Shown here piece by piece: positions 34,747 through 46,239 of a DNA stretch of 64,000 bases. How positions within the stretch are numbered: the first letter of the stretch is position 1; each line of letters starts with the position of its first letter. Made by a program: the position numbers and the translations under genes. The notes beneath the pieces were generated by a model. The model searched no databases. It was not told the origin of the DNA and saw only the letters and a list, made by a program, of their open reading frames with translations. Origin of the DNA: Arthrobacter alkaliphilus (lineage in GTDB: Bacteria; Actinomycetota; Actinomycetes; Actinomycetales; Micrococcaceae); assembly GCF_021483235.1 (NCBI RefSeq), contig NZ_JAKEEC010000010.1, positions 1-64,000 of the forward strand, read 5' to 3'.

Positions 34747-34784
34747 AACCCCTCGAAGAGCCGCAAGGCTGAGGGGTTTTTTTA
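34747..34784 (+). terminator. ilvB attenuator terminator
   Basis: AACCCCTC pairs with GAGGGGTT, with an inner AGCC/GGCT stem, and is followed by a seven-T run. It lies between the leader peptide and ilvB, the classic position for an attenuator. Confidence 0.88.
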
Positions 34785-34868
34785 TTGCCGACGGCAGGGC
34801 AACCAGCGATCGCAGCAGTACCCAAGCAGTACCTTTCACTAATTGAAGATCCCCAAAGGAAGAGTCCG

Positions 34869-36770
34869 ATGAGCAAAGGATCGCCGATCAGCCCCTCGCT
34901 GATGGCTGCAAAGTCCGCTGGAGCCCCCAAGGCTCCGGAAAAGGTCGACCGTCCGGCTGACGCCGTCGTCGACAATGCTGCAACTCTCTCTCCTGTACTC
35001 GGGCCGAACAACGTTGTACCCCCAACGGTGATGACCGGCTCGGAAGCTATTGTCCGCTCGCTCGAAGAACTCGGCGTGGACGATATTTTTGGTTTGCCCG
35101 GTGGCGCGATCCTCCCCACCTATGACCCTTTGATGGCCTCCAAGATGAATCACGTCCTGGTCCGTCACGAACAGGGAGCCGGCCACGCAGCGCAAGGCTA
35201 CGCCATGGTTACCGGACGGGTTGGCGTGTGCATCGCCACCTCGGGCCCCGGTGCCACCAACCTCGTTACCGCCATCATGGATGCCCACATGGACTCCGTG
35301 CCCCTCGTGGCCATTACCGGCCAGGTATCGGCGTCCGTCATCGGCACCGATGCCTTCCAGGAAGCAGACATCGTCGGCATCACCATGCCGATCACCAAGC
35401 ATTCCTTCCTGGTGACGGATCCCAACGACATTCCGCACGTCATGGCCGAGGCATTCCACCTTGCGAGCACCGGTCGTCCCGGTCCCGTCCTGGTGGACAT
35501 CGCCAAGAACGCCCAGCAGGGGACCATGACCTTCTCCTGGCCGCCCAAGATCGATTTGCCCGGCTACCGACCGGTGGTGCGCGGACACAACAAGCAGGTC
35601 CGCGAGGCAGCCCGGCTGATTGCTGCCGCAAGCAAGCCCGTCCTTTATGTCGGAGGCGGCGTGGTCAAGGCCCATGCTTCCGCCGAACTCCGCGAGCTCG
35701 CCGAACTGACCGGCGCGCCCGTCGTGACCACACTCATGGCCCGCGGCGCCTTCCCGGATTCCCACCCCCAGCACGTCGGCATGCCCGGCATGCACGGCAC
35801 GGTTTCCGCGGTTACCGCTTTGCAGCAATCCGATCTGCTGATCACCCTTGGGGCGCGCTTCGACGACCGGGTGACCGGTGTCCTCAGCACCTTCGCTCCG
35901 CATGCAAAGATCATCCACGCGGACATCGACCCCGCGGAGATCTCCAAGAACCGTGTGGCGGACGTTCCGATTGTCGGCTCCGTCAAGGAGATCATTCCGG
36001 AACTTAGCGAGGCCGTGCGCAACGCCTTCGAACAGTCCGGCACGCCGGACCTCGACGGCTGGTGGGCGTTCCTGAACAACCTCCGCGACACGTACCCCCT
36101 TGGTTGGACCGAGCCGGAAGACGGACTTAGCGCTCCCCAGCGGGTGATCGAACGCATTGGTGCGCTCACGGGTCCGGAAGGCGTCTACGTTGCAGGCGTT
36201 GGCCAGCATCAGATGTGGGCCGCCCAGTTCATCAAGTACGAGCGTCCCCACGCCTGGCTCAACTCCGGCGGGGCAGGCACCATGGGTTACGCCGTGCCGG
36301 CCGCCATGGGCGCCAAGGTCGGGGAACCCGACCGCGTTGTCTGGGCGATCGACGGCGACGGCTGCTTCCAGATGACCAACCAGGAACTGGCCACCTGCGC
36401 CATTAATAACATCCCCATCAAGGTTGCCATCATCAACAACTCCTCGCTGGGCATGGTGCGCCAGTGGCAGACCCTCTTCTATGAAGGCCGCTACTCCAAC
36501 ACCGACCTGAACACCGGCCACGACACCATCCGGATCCCGGACTTCGTCAAGCTGGCGGAGGCCTACGGCTGTGCCGCATTGCGCTGCGAGCGGGACGAGG
36601 ACATCGACGCCACCATCCAGAAGGCCTTGGAAATCAATGACCGCCCCGTGGTCATCGACTTTGTGGTCAGCCCGAACTCAATGGTGTGGCCGATGGTCCC
36701 CTCCGGAGTCTCGAACGACCAGATCCAGGTTGCCCGCAACATGACCCCGGAATGGGAAGAGGAGGACTAG
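34869..36770 (+). CDS. ilvB: Acetolactate synthase large (catalytic) subunit
   Basis: This 633-residue ThDP/FAD enzyme forms acetolactate and acetohydroxybutyrate. The N-terminal PYR domain contains [15 protein letters not shown] and the catalytic Glu in [16 protein letters not shown]. The central FAD domain has [11 protein letters not shown], and the C-terminal PP domain has [19 protein letters not shown]. The first 50 residues are a Ser/Pro/Ala extension typical of actinobacterial IlvB. Start ATG 34869 has AAGGAAGAG upstream. It is followed after 2 bp by ilvN and is controlled by the leader/attenuator. Confidence 0.97.
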   Translation: MSKGSPISPSLMAAKSAGAPKAPEKVDRPADAVVDNAATLSPVLGPNNVVPPTVMTGSEAIVRSLEELGVDDIFGLPGGAILPTYDPLMASKMNHVLVRHEQGAGHAAQGYAMVTGRVGVCIATSGPGATNLVTAIMDAHMDSVPLVAITGQVSASVIGTDAFQEADIVGITMPITKHSFLVTDPNDIPHVMAEAFHLASTGRPGPVLVDIAKNAQQGTMTFSWPPKIDLPGYRPVVRGHNKQVREAARLIAAASKPVLYVGGGVVKAHASAELRELAELTGAPVVTTLMARGAFPDSHPQHVGMPGMHGTVSAVTALQQSDLLITLGARFDDRVTGVLSTFAPHAKIIHADIDPAEISKNRVADVPIVGSVKEIIPELSEAVRNAFEQSGTPDLDGWWAFLNNLRDTYPLGWTEPEDGLSAPQRVIERIGALTGPEGVYVAGVGQHQMWAAQFIKYERPHAWLNSGGAGTMGYAVPAAMGAKVGEPDRVVWAIDGDGCFQMTNQELATCAINNIPIKVAIINNSSLGMVRQWQTLFYEGRYSNTDLNTGHDTIRIPDFVKLAEAYGCAALRCERDEDIDATIQKALEINDRPVVIDFVVSPNSMVWPMVPSGVSNDQIQVARNMTPEWEEED

Positions 36771-36772
36771 AC

Positions 36773-38415
<1,643 letters not shown>

Positions 38416-38507
38416 TCAAGGCATCGTTGAAGCCGCGGCAGGGGCCGTAGCAATTCAACACAGAACGCCGTTCGGGATAGGCTCGAAATGAAGCCGCCCG
38501 GCATGGA

Positions 38508-38535
38508 GGCCGGACCCGGTATACCGGGCCCGGCC
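38508..38535. terminator. Hairpin between ilvC and serA
   Basis: GGCCGG-A-CCCGG and CCGGG-C-CCGGCC arms pair around a TATA loop and are followed by TTCGTCG. It is probably the ilvC terminator, but lies close enough to serA to be in its 5' leader. Confidence 0.55.
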
Positions 38536-38598
38536 TTCGTCGTCACAGAATCGTTTCACCAAAACCCCACCTGAAAAAGAGAGCTAAAGAGGTCACCG

Positions 38599-40194
38599 GT
38601 GACTAGCACCAAGCCAGTAGTACTCCTCGCTGAGGAACTTTCCCCCGCCACGATCGAGGCCCTTGGCCCGGACTTCGAAATCCGCCAAACCGACGGCGCG
38701 GACCGCTCCCAGCTGCTCTCCGCAATCGTCGACGTCGACGCCATCCTCGTGCGTTCAGCCACCCAGGTGGACGCCGAGGCAATTGCCGCAGCCAAGAACC
38801 TCAAGATCATCGCGCGTGCCGGCGTAGGCCTGGACAACGTGGACATCAAGGCCGCCACCCAGGCCGGTGTCATGGTGGTCAACGCCCCGACGTCGAACAT
38901 CGTCTCCGCGGCCGAGCTGACGGTCGGCCACATCCTCAGCCTTGCCCGCCACATCCCGCAGGCCAGCTCCGCCTTGAAGGGCGGGGAGTGGAAGCGCTCC
39001 AAGTACACGGGCATCGAACTCTTCGAGAAGAAGATCGGCATCATCGGCCTCGGGCGCATCGGAGCGCTCGTCGCCGCCAGGCTGCAAGGCTTCGAGACCG
39101 AGATCCTCGCTTACGACCCCTACATCACCTCGGCCCGCGCGGCCCAGCTCGGCGTCAAGCTCGTCACCCTGGACGAGCTGCTGGAGAAGTCCGACTTCAT
39201 CACCATCCACATGCCCAAGACCCCGGAAACCGTTGGCATGCTGGGCGCCGATGCCTTCAAGAAGATGAAGGAAACGGCCTACGTCGTCAACGTTGCCCGC
39301 GGTGGACTGATTGACGAAGAAGCCCTCCATGAGGCCTTGGAAGACGGCCAGATCGCCGGTGCCGGCATCGACGTCTTCGTCAAGGAGCCAAGCACCGAGC
39401 TTCCGTTCTTCGGCTTGGACAATGTCATCGTGACGCCGCACCTTGGTGCCTCCACGGACGAAGCCCAGGAAAAAGCCGGCGTCTCGGTAGCGAAGTCCGT
39501 GCGCCTCGCCCTCGCCGGCGAACTCGTCCCCGATGCGGTGAACGTTGCCGGTGGCGTGATCGCTTCCGACGTTCGCCCTGGAATCCCGCTGATCGAAAAG
39601 CTCGGCCGGATCTTCACGGCCCTGACACACGCCTCCCTGACCCAGATCGACGTCGAGGTGGCGGGCGAAATCTCCAGCCTGGACGTGAAGGTCCTCGAGC
39701 TGGCAGCGCTCAAGGGCGTGTTCGCCGACGTCGTGACCGAGCAGGTCTCCTACGTCAACGCACCCGTCATCGCCGAGCAGCGCGGCATCAACACCCGCCT
39801 GATCACGACGCCGGAAGCCGAGGACTACCGCAACGTCCTGACCATCCGCGGCGCACTCAGCGACGGCTCGCAGATCTCCGTGGCCGGCACGCTCACCGGA
39901 CCCAAGCAGGTCCAGAAGCTCGTGGGCGTCAACGGCTACGACGTCGAGATCCCGATCAGCGAGCACCTCGTGGTCGTTTCGTATGCGGACCGTCCCGGCG
40001 TCATCGGAACCATCGGCCACATCCTGGGCATGAACAACATCAATATCGGCGGCATGCAGGTGGCGCGCCAGAGCGAAGGCGGCCAGGTCCTGGCGCTGCT
40101 CACGATCGACACCTCGGTCCCACAGCAGGTCCTTGAGGCCATCAAGGCAGGCATCGGTGCCGACATGGTTCGCGAAGTCGACCTGGAAGACTAG
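38599..40194 (+). CDS. serA: D-3-phosphoglycerate dehydrogenase
   Basis: This 531-residue protein catalyses the first step of serine synthesis. It has an N-terminal D-isomer dehydrogenase domain with KIGIIGLGRIGALVAARLQG (NAD motif, about 143-162) and catalytic ARGGLIDEEAL. The ASB intervening domain is present, as in mycobacteria, and a C-terminal ACT domain has VVSYADRPGVIGTIGHILG. Its length equals that of the long, serine-inhibited actinobacterial form. GTG start 38599 has AGAGG upstream. Confidence 0.96.
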   Translation: MTSTKPVVLLAEELSPATIEALGPDFEIRQTDGADRSQLLSAIVDVDAILVRSATQVDAEAIAAAKNLKIIARAGVGLDNVDIKAATQAGVMVVNAPTSNIVSAAELTVGHILSLARHIPQASSALKGGEWKRSKYTGIELFEKKIGIIGLGRIGALVAARLQGFETEILAYDPYITSARAAQLGVKLVTLDELLEKSDFITIHMPKTPETVGMLGADAFKKMKETAYVVNVARGGLIDEEALHEALEDGQIAGAGIDVFVKEPSTELPFFGLDNVIVTPHLGASTDEAQEKAGVSVAKSVRLALAGELVPDAVNVAGGVIASDVRPGIPLIEKLGRIFTALTHASLTQIDVEVAGEISSLDVKVLELAALKGVFADVVTEQVSYVNAPVIAEQRGINTRLITTPEAEDYRNVLTIRGALSDGSQISVAGTLTGPKQVQKLVGVNGYDVEIPISEHLVVVSYADRPGVIGTIGHILGMNNINIGGMQVARQSEGGQVLALLTIDTSVPQQVLEAIKAGIGADMVREVDLED

Positions 40195-40404
40195 CATCCG
40201 AACCGTTTGAGCTAGAGAAGTGTGCCGCACTTCACATCGGCCACATATTGTTGGCCGGTCTGCCTACAATAGCTTGGTCCGAAATCCGGAACCGGCGGCA
40301 GGCCGGCCAATGACTCTCGCACGCACCCGGTGGATCCCTACTGCCTCGGCATGGTTCCAGGGACAGCAGTGTGCACACCCGCAATCCAGGACTCAGGGAG
40401 CCCT

Positions 40405-43209
40405 ATGAACGCCGTCCAGAGGTTCATCCGAAGCCGTGTGCTTCTGTTGACCGCGGCCATTTTGATCGTCGCCATGTGTTTGTCCGTATTCATCCAGAGC
40501 CAGTCGCAGGCCGCACTGAACCGGACAGTGGATGAGAACTCCCGCGGCCTGTACGACATCCTGGTCCAGGCCAAGCCGGCGAATGCCAAGGACGGCGGGG
40601 CACTCCTCCAGCCGGACATCGCGAACGGCCAGGGCGGCATCAGCTTCCCGCAACTCGAGCAGATCCGCGGGCTGAGCGGCGCGGCAGTCGCGGCGCCCAT
40701 CAGCCTCGTTTCCCGGGTGACGCAGAACCTGGAAACCCCGCGCCTCAACGCAATGGATTACCTTGGCTACAACGCGGGTCTGGCCGGCGGAGCCACCGCG
40801 GGGGATCCGACCGGGACGGACTCCAAGAGCTGGCCCGCGCCGGAATCCGTGCTTCCCGCGCAGCCCAAGAAGTACCGTTTGACCGCCACCGCCGTGAGCT
40901 CCGACGGAGTATCCCAGCAGACCCTCTTCCAGACCAGCGCTGAAGGCACCCTGGGCAAGGGGCAGGTCGTAGAGCAGCAGACTGCCGGTGGCAAGAGCAT
41001 CCGGATCGCCGGACCCGCGGGGGAGACCGGCATCAAGTTTCCTGCCCCTGCCGGCGGCTCGGAACACAACCTCTTCAACCTTTCAGTAGCCCTGCCCATG
41101 GCTCCGCAGGTCACCGAGTCGGTCGTCGCCGTCGACCCGACCGCCGAACGCGCCCTTTTGGGCTCGGCCGGAGACTTCCTCGCACCGCTGCAAAAGGCGC
41201 CGCCGGCCGACACCCGCAACGCCGGCGCGATCGGCCGCTACTTCGAACAACTCTTCGCCAAGAGCCCTACCCAGCAGGAACTCCAAGAAGGCCCGGATTT
41301 CATGGGTGTCAAGCTCAAATACTGGGCCCCCCTCATGACCCAGTACCAGCAGGCAAAGCTGTCCGGCCAGATCACGGATGCCTCGCAGGCCATTCCTTTG
41401 ATCGTCCGGCAGGGAACCTCGCTGGACTTGAAGTACTCGGTCCAGATCCAGGAAATCGATGCTTCGGGCAAGGTCGTCAATGACGTCGGCACCGTATCGC
41501 GCTCCTTGGACAAGGACTACCTGCCCTTCGTGTCGAAGTCGCCGTTCTCCTTGTCATGGCCAGGATCCACCGACCACAGCCAGCTGCTCGGTAACACGGG
41601 CAACTTCAGCCAAGGCCTGTACCAGCCGGCGCAGTGGAGCACGGACTTCGCCGCCGCACCCAAGTACAAGGACGGCGAAAAGTCCGCGAATGGCGCCGTC
41701 GGCAAGTCCGCCACCCCGGGAGACTGGGTTACCGTCAACAAGCTGCCCGAAAAGTCGGCCTTCGGGGCGATAGTCGACCAGAGCCAGCGCAAGCCGGTCG
41801 ACGAGCGTTCGTACCGCGAGAACCTTGCCACCGGATCGAAGCCCGCGACCCCGCTGCCGATGGTCTACGGCACGTTCGATCCGGCCCAGATCCAGAAGGC
41901 AGCGGGCGACGTCAACAAACTGCCGTTGGGTGGCTACGACCCGGCCCCGATGACCCTCACAAAGGACGCTTCGGGTAATGACACAGCAGCCAAGGGCCTC
42001 AAGCCCTCGCTGAGTGCCACCGGCCTGGTCAGCCAGTCCGCAGGCGCCATCACCGACTACTACGGCCTTGCCGCAGCGCGCGGTTACGATTCCAACGCCA
42101 ACGTCATCGACGCCGTCCGCGTCCGCGCCAGCGCGCCGGGCAACTGGAAGCAGGCCCAGCCCGAAGTCGACAAGCTCGCAGCCAAGATCCGCGACATGGG
42201 TCTCCAAGCCACTGTCGTGGCGGGCTCCGCCCGCGAAGACGCCAACATCTTCGTTCCGGGATACTCCAAGGACGACGCCGGCAAGGAATCCGCCCTGGGC
42301 ACCGTCCAGCAGTCCTGGGTCCGGCAGGATGCCGCCGATGCCGTCTCCGGCTCCCTGACCGGCACAAATATCACGCTCCTCTTCCTGACGCTCTGCGGGG
42401 CCACCCTCCTGACCGGCGCTTCCACCGTCAGCTATATCCGCCAGCGGCGCAGCGAGGCCGGAATTCTCCGCGCCATGGGCTGGACCCAAAGGAAGATCCG
42501 ACGTTGGGTCCTTGAAGAGTTCGGCATCGGAGCGGGCATCGTTGCGGTGGCAGGCATCGCGCTGAGCCTTTTGAGCTGGAACCTGGCCACTGTTATCGTT
42601 TCCGCGTCCGTGTTGCTCATTTACTGCGCTGCCGCCTACATCGCGGCCCAGCAATTGCGGCACCGCGACGTGGTCGACCAGGAACCCCAACACGATGAAC
42701 GCCTGATCGCGGTGGATTCACCCCTCACGTTCGCGTACCGCCAACTGGTCACAAACCGTTTCAGCTCGGTGGCCCTGGCGATTGCCGTGGGTGTGTTCGG
42801 GGCTGCCGTCGGTGCGCTGATCGCCTTGCTCATCGACATCCCGCGTGCCGCCGGGGCCAGTGCCCTCAGCGGGCTCGCCTCCGCCACCATCGCTTTGCCG
42901 AGCATCATCCTGGCGGTGAGCGGTGTGCTCGTCGGCCTGGTCCTGACCTTGGTCACCGGTCGCTTCGAGCTCCGGTCCAGGCGCGAACAGCTTGGCACGC
43001 TCCGGGCCATGGGCTGGAACCCGGACATGCTGGGGCAGGTCCGCTTCTTTGAAAATGCCTTGGTCGGTGCAGCGGCCCTGATCCTGGGCGTCGTGGGGGC
43101 GCTGGGCCTGGGCCTGTTGCTCGCTCCTTATGCCGCACTTTGGGCCGCTTTGGCCGGAGTGGTGGCCGTCATCTGCTGGATCCCCATTGCAACGAAAGTG
43201 GTCAAATGA
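40405..43209 (+). CDS. MacB-like ABC transporter permease (FtsX family)
   Basis: This 934-residue protein has one N-terminal membrane helix (about 12-30), a very large extracytoplasmic domain (about 35-660) and a C-terminal membrane part. That part has two FtsX-type units with the repeated ILRAMGWTQRKIRRWVLEEF and TLRAMGWNPDMLGQVRFFEN coupling segments. It pairs with the ATPase gene that overlaps its stop (ATGA). Such systems act on envelope components, peptides or antibiotics rather than as classical importers; the extracytoplasmic domain is not one I recognise. Start ATG 40405 has GGGAG 5 nt upstream. Confidence 0.85.
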   Translation: MNAVQRFIRSRVLLLTAAILIVAMCLSVFIQSQSQAALNRTVDENSRGLYDILVQAKPANAKDGGALLQPDIANGQGGISFPQLEQIRGLSGAAVAAPISLVSRVTQNLETPRLNAMDYLGYNAGLAGGATAGDPTGTDSKSWPAPESVLPAQPKKYRLTATAVSSDGVSQQTLFQTSAEGTLGKGQVVEQQTAGGKSIRIAGPAGETGIKFPAPAGGSEHNLFNLSVALPMAPQVTESVVAVDPTAERALLGSAGDFLAPLQKAPPADTRNAGAIGRYFEQLFAKSPTQQELQEGPDFMGVKLKYWAPLMTQYQQAKLSGQITDASQAIPLIVRQGTSLDLKYSVQIQEIDASGKVVNDVGTVSRSLDKDYLPFVSKSPFSLSWPGSTDHSQLLGNTGNFSQGLYQPAQWSTDFAAAPKYKDGEKSANGAVGKSATPGDWVTVNKLPEKSAFGAIVDQSQRKPVDERSYRENLATGSKPATPLPMVYGTFDPAQIQKAAGDVNKLPLGGYDPAPMTLTKDASGNDTAAKGLKPSLSATGLVSQSAGAITDYYGLAAARGYDSNANVIDAVRVRASAPGNWKQAQPEVDKLAAKIRDMGLQATVVAGSAREDANIFVPGYSKDDAGKESALGTVQQSWVRQDAADAVSGSLTGTNITLLFLTLCGATLLTGASTVSYIRQRRSEAGILRAMGWTQRKIRRWVLEEFGIGAGIVAVAGIALSLLSWNLATVIVSASVLLIYCAAAYIAAQQLRHRDVVDQEPQHDERLIAVDSPLTFAYRQLVTNRFSSVALAIAVGVFGAAVGALIALLIDIPRAAGASALSGLASATIALPSIILAVSGVLVGLVLTLVTGRFELRSRREQLGTLRAMGWNPDMLGQVRFFENALVGAAALILGVVGALGLGLLLAPYAALWAALAGVVAVICWIPIATKVVK

Positions 43210-43961
43210 CTGACAACCTCGAACCCGATCTGACCGCGACCACGGAATCCACCGAGGAGTCGTTCCAGACCCGCGCCAACACCATCGTGCGGTCCGCGGA
43301 CCACGGGATGCCCCTTCAGTTGAGCAACATCACCATCCGCTATGGCGGCGACAAGGGCGGGGCAGAGCCGGTCACCGTCGTCGAGGACTTCAGCCTGACC
43401 CTGCACGCCGGTGAGATGCACTGCGTCGCCGGGCGAAGCGGCTCAGGCAAGACCAGCATCCTGACAGTGGGGGCGGGACTGACGCTTCCGACGTCGGGCA
43501 GGGTCCTGTGGGAGGGAGTCTCCCTCGAGACGATGGGCGATGACGAAATCGCCGACCGCCGCCGCGCGCTGATCGGGTACGTGGACCAGGGCGGCGCCCT
43601 GATCGACGGCATGAGCGCTTTGGAGAATGTGCTGTTGCCGGCCGTCCCGGACGGTGAAGTGGAGCAGCGCACCGAGATGGCCAAGGACCTGCTGGACCTG
43701 GTGGGGCTTGGCCGGCGCATGCGCCACCGTCCTGCGCAGCTGTCCGGCGGTGAGCGCCAGCGTGTCGCCATCGCCCGGGCCTTGATCCTGGGTACGCGGG
43801 TCCTGGTGGTGGATGAGCCGACGGCGAGCCTGGACCGCACTTCGGCCAACCGCATCATCAGCATCCTGAAGGACACCACCAGCGACGGTATCGCGGTACT
43901 GGTCGCCTCGCACGACCACGAGCTTGTCAGGCTCAGCGATACGCTGACTGAATTGAACTAA
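43206..43961 (+). CDS. ABC transporter ATP-binding protein (MacB/LolD type)
   Basis: This 251-residue ATPase has Walker A in CVAGRSGSGKTSIL (about 80-93), signature LSGGERQRVAIARAL, Walker B in VLVVDEPTASLD and a switch His in VASHDHE. A charged N-terminal extension of about 35 residues precedes the domain. It energises the upstream MacB-like permease; the two genes overlap by 4 nt. A terminator follows. Confidence 0.92.
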   Translation: MTDNLEPDLTATTESTEESFQTRANTIVRSADHGMPLQLSNITIRYGGDKGGAEPVTVVEDFSLTLHAGEMHCVAGRSGSGKTSILTVGAGLTLPTSGRVLWEGVSLETMGDDEIADRRRALIGYVDQGGALIDGMSALENVLLPAVPDGEVEQRTEMAKDLLDLVGLGRRMRHRPAQLSGGERQRVAIARALILGTRVLVVDEPTASLDRTSANRIISILKDTTSDGIAVLVASHDHELVRLSDTLTELN

Positions 43962-43972
43962 AGCCGATGCGT

Positions 43973-44003
43973 CCGGACCGGCCGTCACATGCGGCCGGTC
44001 CGG
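43973..44003 (+). terminator. Terminator after the ABC transporter operon
   Basis: A perfect 12-bp stem (CCGGACCGGCCG with CGGCCGGTCCGG, loop TCACATG) is followed by TCTTTCC. It lies between the ATPase gene and metG. Confidence 0.75.
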
Positions 44004-44037
44004 TCTTTCCATCTCCAAGAGAAGGTAACTTCGTAGA

Positions 44038-45597
44038 GTGACGTCTCCAGATAAACCCCCGTTCTACATCACGACCGCCATTACGTACCCGAACGGCGAG
44101 CCGCACATCGGGCATGCCTACGAGTACATCGCCACCGACGCTATGGCCCGGTTCAAGCGCCTCGATGGTTATGACGTGATGTTCCTGACCGGCACGGACG
44201 AGCACGGCATGAAGATTGCCCAGGCGGCGGAGAAGGAAGGGATCACGCCCAAGGAACTCGTCGACCGGAATGCCGAGATCTATAAGGCCGCCCACTCTGC
44301 GTTGGGGATCTCCTACGACCGGTTCATCCGCACCACGGATGCCGACCACTATGCTGCCTCCCGGGCCCTCTGGAAAAAGATGGAGGCCAAGGGGGACATT
44401 TACCTGTCCAAGTACGAGGGCTGGTATTCGGTCCGCGACGAGGCTTACTACACCGAGGACGAAACGGTACTGAAGGACGACGGCGTCCGCTACTCCCGCG
44501 TTACCGACACCGAAGTGACGTGGACCGCCGAGGAGAGCTATTTCTTCCGCCTGTCCGCCTACCAGGACAAGTTGCTGGCCTTGTACGAGGCGCAGCCGGA
44601 GTTCGGCGCCCCCCAATACCGCTTCAACGAAGTCATCAGCTTCGTCAAGCAGGGCCTCCAGGACTTGTCCATCAGCCGGACAACTTTCGACTGGGGTGTC
44701 CCGGTGCCGGGCAACGACAACCACGTCATGTACGTGTGGGTTGATGCGCTGACCAATTACTTGACGGGAGTCGGGTACCCGGATGCCGATTCGGAGGCGT
44801 TCCGTAAGTTCTGGCCCGCGGACGTCCACATCTTCGGCAAGGACATCTCCCGGTTCCATGCGATCTTCTGGCCCGCCTTCCTGATGAGCGCCGGCTTGGA
44901 ACTGCCGAAACGCGTCATGATCCATGGCTTCCTGACCAACAATGGCGTCAAGATGTCCAAGTCCCTCGGCAACGTGGTGGCCCCCAAGGACTTCGTAGAG
45001 CAATACGGCCTGGACCAGGTCCGCTTCTTCTTCCTCCGCGAGGTTCCCTTCGGAGCCGACGGCAGCTACAACCACGAGGCGATCGTTGGCCGCATGAACG
45101 CCGACCTCGCGAACAACTTCGGCAACCTCGCACAGCGTTCGCTGTCCATGGTGGCCAAGAACTGCGAAGGGAAGGTCCCGGTCCCCGGAGAGTTCTCGGA
45201 CGAGGACTCCGCACTGCTGGCCCAGGCCCGCGGACTGCTGGAAGTGGCTCGCGCCGCTTTCGACAAGCAGGAATTCAGCCGAGCCCTCGAAGCAATCTGG
45301 GCCGTCCTGGGCGACACCAACGCGTATTTCGCCGAGCAGGCCCCGTGGGTGCTGCGCAAGACCGACCCCGCCCGCATGAACACGGTCCTCTACGTCACGC
45401 TGGAGGTTGTCCGCATCGTGGCGATCCTCGCCCAGCCGGTCATGCCGACGTCGGCCGCCAAGCTCCTTGAGGTGCTGGGACAGCCCGACGGCGAGGCCCG
45501 CCAGTTCGCGGCCATCGCCACGCCGATCGTCCCCGGCACAGAGCTCCCGGCCCCGGTCCCGGTTTTCCCGCGTTACGAAGAGCCGGCTAACGCCTAG
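44038..45597 (+). CDS. metG: Methionyl-tRNA synthetase
   Basis: This 519-residue class I synthetase has the HIGH motif in [20 protein letters not shown] (about 16-35), KMSKS in [12 protein letters not shown] (about 302-313) and the anticodon-binding helical domain thereafter. It lacks the C-terminal EMAP-like tRNA-binding domain seen in longer MetG, as usual in actinobacteria. GTG start at 44038. A 32-bp repeat array begins 20 bp after the stop. Confidence 0.96.
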   Translation: MTSPDKPPFYITTAITYPNGEPHIGHAYEYIATDAMARFKRLDGYDVMFLTGTDEHGMKIAQAAEKEGITPKELVDRNAEIYKAAHSALGISYDRFIRTTDADHYAASRALWKKMEAKGDIYLSKYEGWYSVRDEAYYTEDETVLKDDGVRYSRVTDTEVTWTAEESYFFRLSAYQDKLLALYEAQPEFGAPQYRFNEVISFVKQGLQDLSISRTTFDWGVPVPGNDNHVMYVWVDALTNYLTGVGYPDADSEAFRKFWPADVHIFGKDISRFHAIFWPAFLMSAGLELPKRVMIHGFLTNNGVKMSKSLGNVVAPKDFVEQYGLDQVRFFFLREVPFGADGSYNHEAIVGRMNADLANNFGNLAQRSLSMVAKNCEGKVPVPGEFSDEDSALLAQARGLLEVARAAFDKQEFSRALEAIWAVLGDTNAYFAEQAPWVLRKTDPARMNTVLYVTLEVVRIVAILAQPVMPTSAAKLLEVLGQPDGEARQFAAIATPIVPGTELPAPVPVFPRYEEPANA

Positions 45598-45616
45598 ACC
45601 CCCGGCTGACTCCTAG

Positions 45617-45870
45617 ACGCCCGGTCACATAGGGCGCCTTTTGGCCGGACCCCCGGTCACCTAAGGCCCCTTTTGGCCGGACGCCCGGTCACCTATGGCG
45701 TGTTTTGGCCGGACGCCCGGTCACCTATGGCGTGTTTTGGCCGGACGCCCGGTCACCTATGGCGGCTTTTGGGCGGACCCCCGGTCACTTATAGCGTGTT
45801 TTGGGTGGACCCCCGGTCACTTATGGCGCCTTTTGAGCGGACGCCCGGTCACCTAAGTCGCCTTTGCGGC
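45617..45870. repeat. 32-bp tandem repeat array A2
   Basis: Eight units occur with GGTCAC (or the same motif) at 45623, 45655, 45687, 45719, 45751, 45783, 45815 and 45847, an exact 32-bp period. Read on the minus strand, a unit starts GTGACCGGGCGTCCGG and ends CCATAG, matching the conserved half of arrays A1 and A3. The array lies directly after metG and before a hairpin; the open frame through it (45673-45969) is repeat-generated and not a gene. Confidence 0.92.
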
Positions 45871-45873
45871 AAA

Positions 45874-45903
45874 CGCTCCCTCACCCTGCCGGGTGAGGGA
45901 GCG
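45874..45903. terminator. Hairpin at the end of array A2 (probable metG terminator)
   Basis: CGCTCCCTCACCC pairs perfectly with GGGTGAGGGAGCG around TGCC and is followed by CTCCATTT. It lies about 280 bp after metG. Between it and 46116 I see no gene. Confidence 0.6.
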
Positions 45904-46116
45904 CTCCATTTAACCGTCGGGCCGGCTGGGGCATGGAGCCGCCCGATCGACGGTTCCAAGTGGTCCTGACGTACGGGCGAGTGCGGGTCCGCCCCTTGCA
46001 GGTAGCAGCCCGGACATGACGCCTCGGCCCCCGCATTTAATCGCGTAGCCGCCACTCGCGTTAACCAGACGCCCGAAACCTAGCCTGAAAGCAAGCGAAT
46101 TGATGGCACTTTCTGG

Positions 46117-46194
46117 GGAGTAACTGTCAAAATTCATCTCGCTGGTTGAGGTCTCCCGTACTTGCTTTGCCTGGGTCTCGGAGACAGTTACTCC
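46117..46194 (+). promoter_or_regulatory. Structured 5' leader of the secreted Pro-rich protein gene
   Basis: Perfect 12-nt arms GGAGTAACTGTC (46117-46128) and GACAGTTACTCC (46183-46194) enclose 54 nt. An inner GTCTCC (46151-46156) can pair with GGAGAC (46180-46185), which overlaps the 3' outer arm, so two folds would compete. It ends 45 nt before the ATG. It may be a riboswitch-like leader; no known class is recognised. Confidence 0.5.
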
Positions 46195-46239
46195 GCAAAG
46201 TCCGGTCAGTTCGAACCTGATGTGGTTGGAGGGACCGAA

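Noticed and set aside
34839..36521. 560-residue minus-strand frame
   Set aside because: Antisense to ilvB; no homology features.
45673..45969. 98-residue open frame with repeated GRTPGHL-like units downstream of metG
   Set aside because: It is produced by translating the 32-bp array A2; the peptide periodicity follows the DNA repeat and there is no ribosome-binding site or codon signature.
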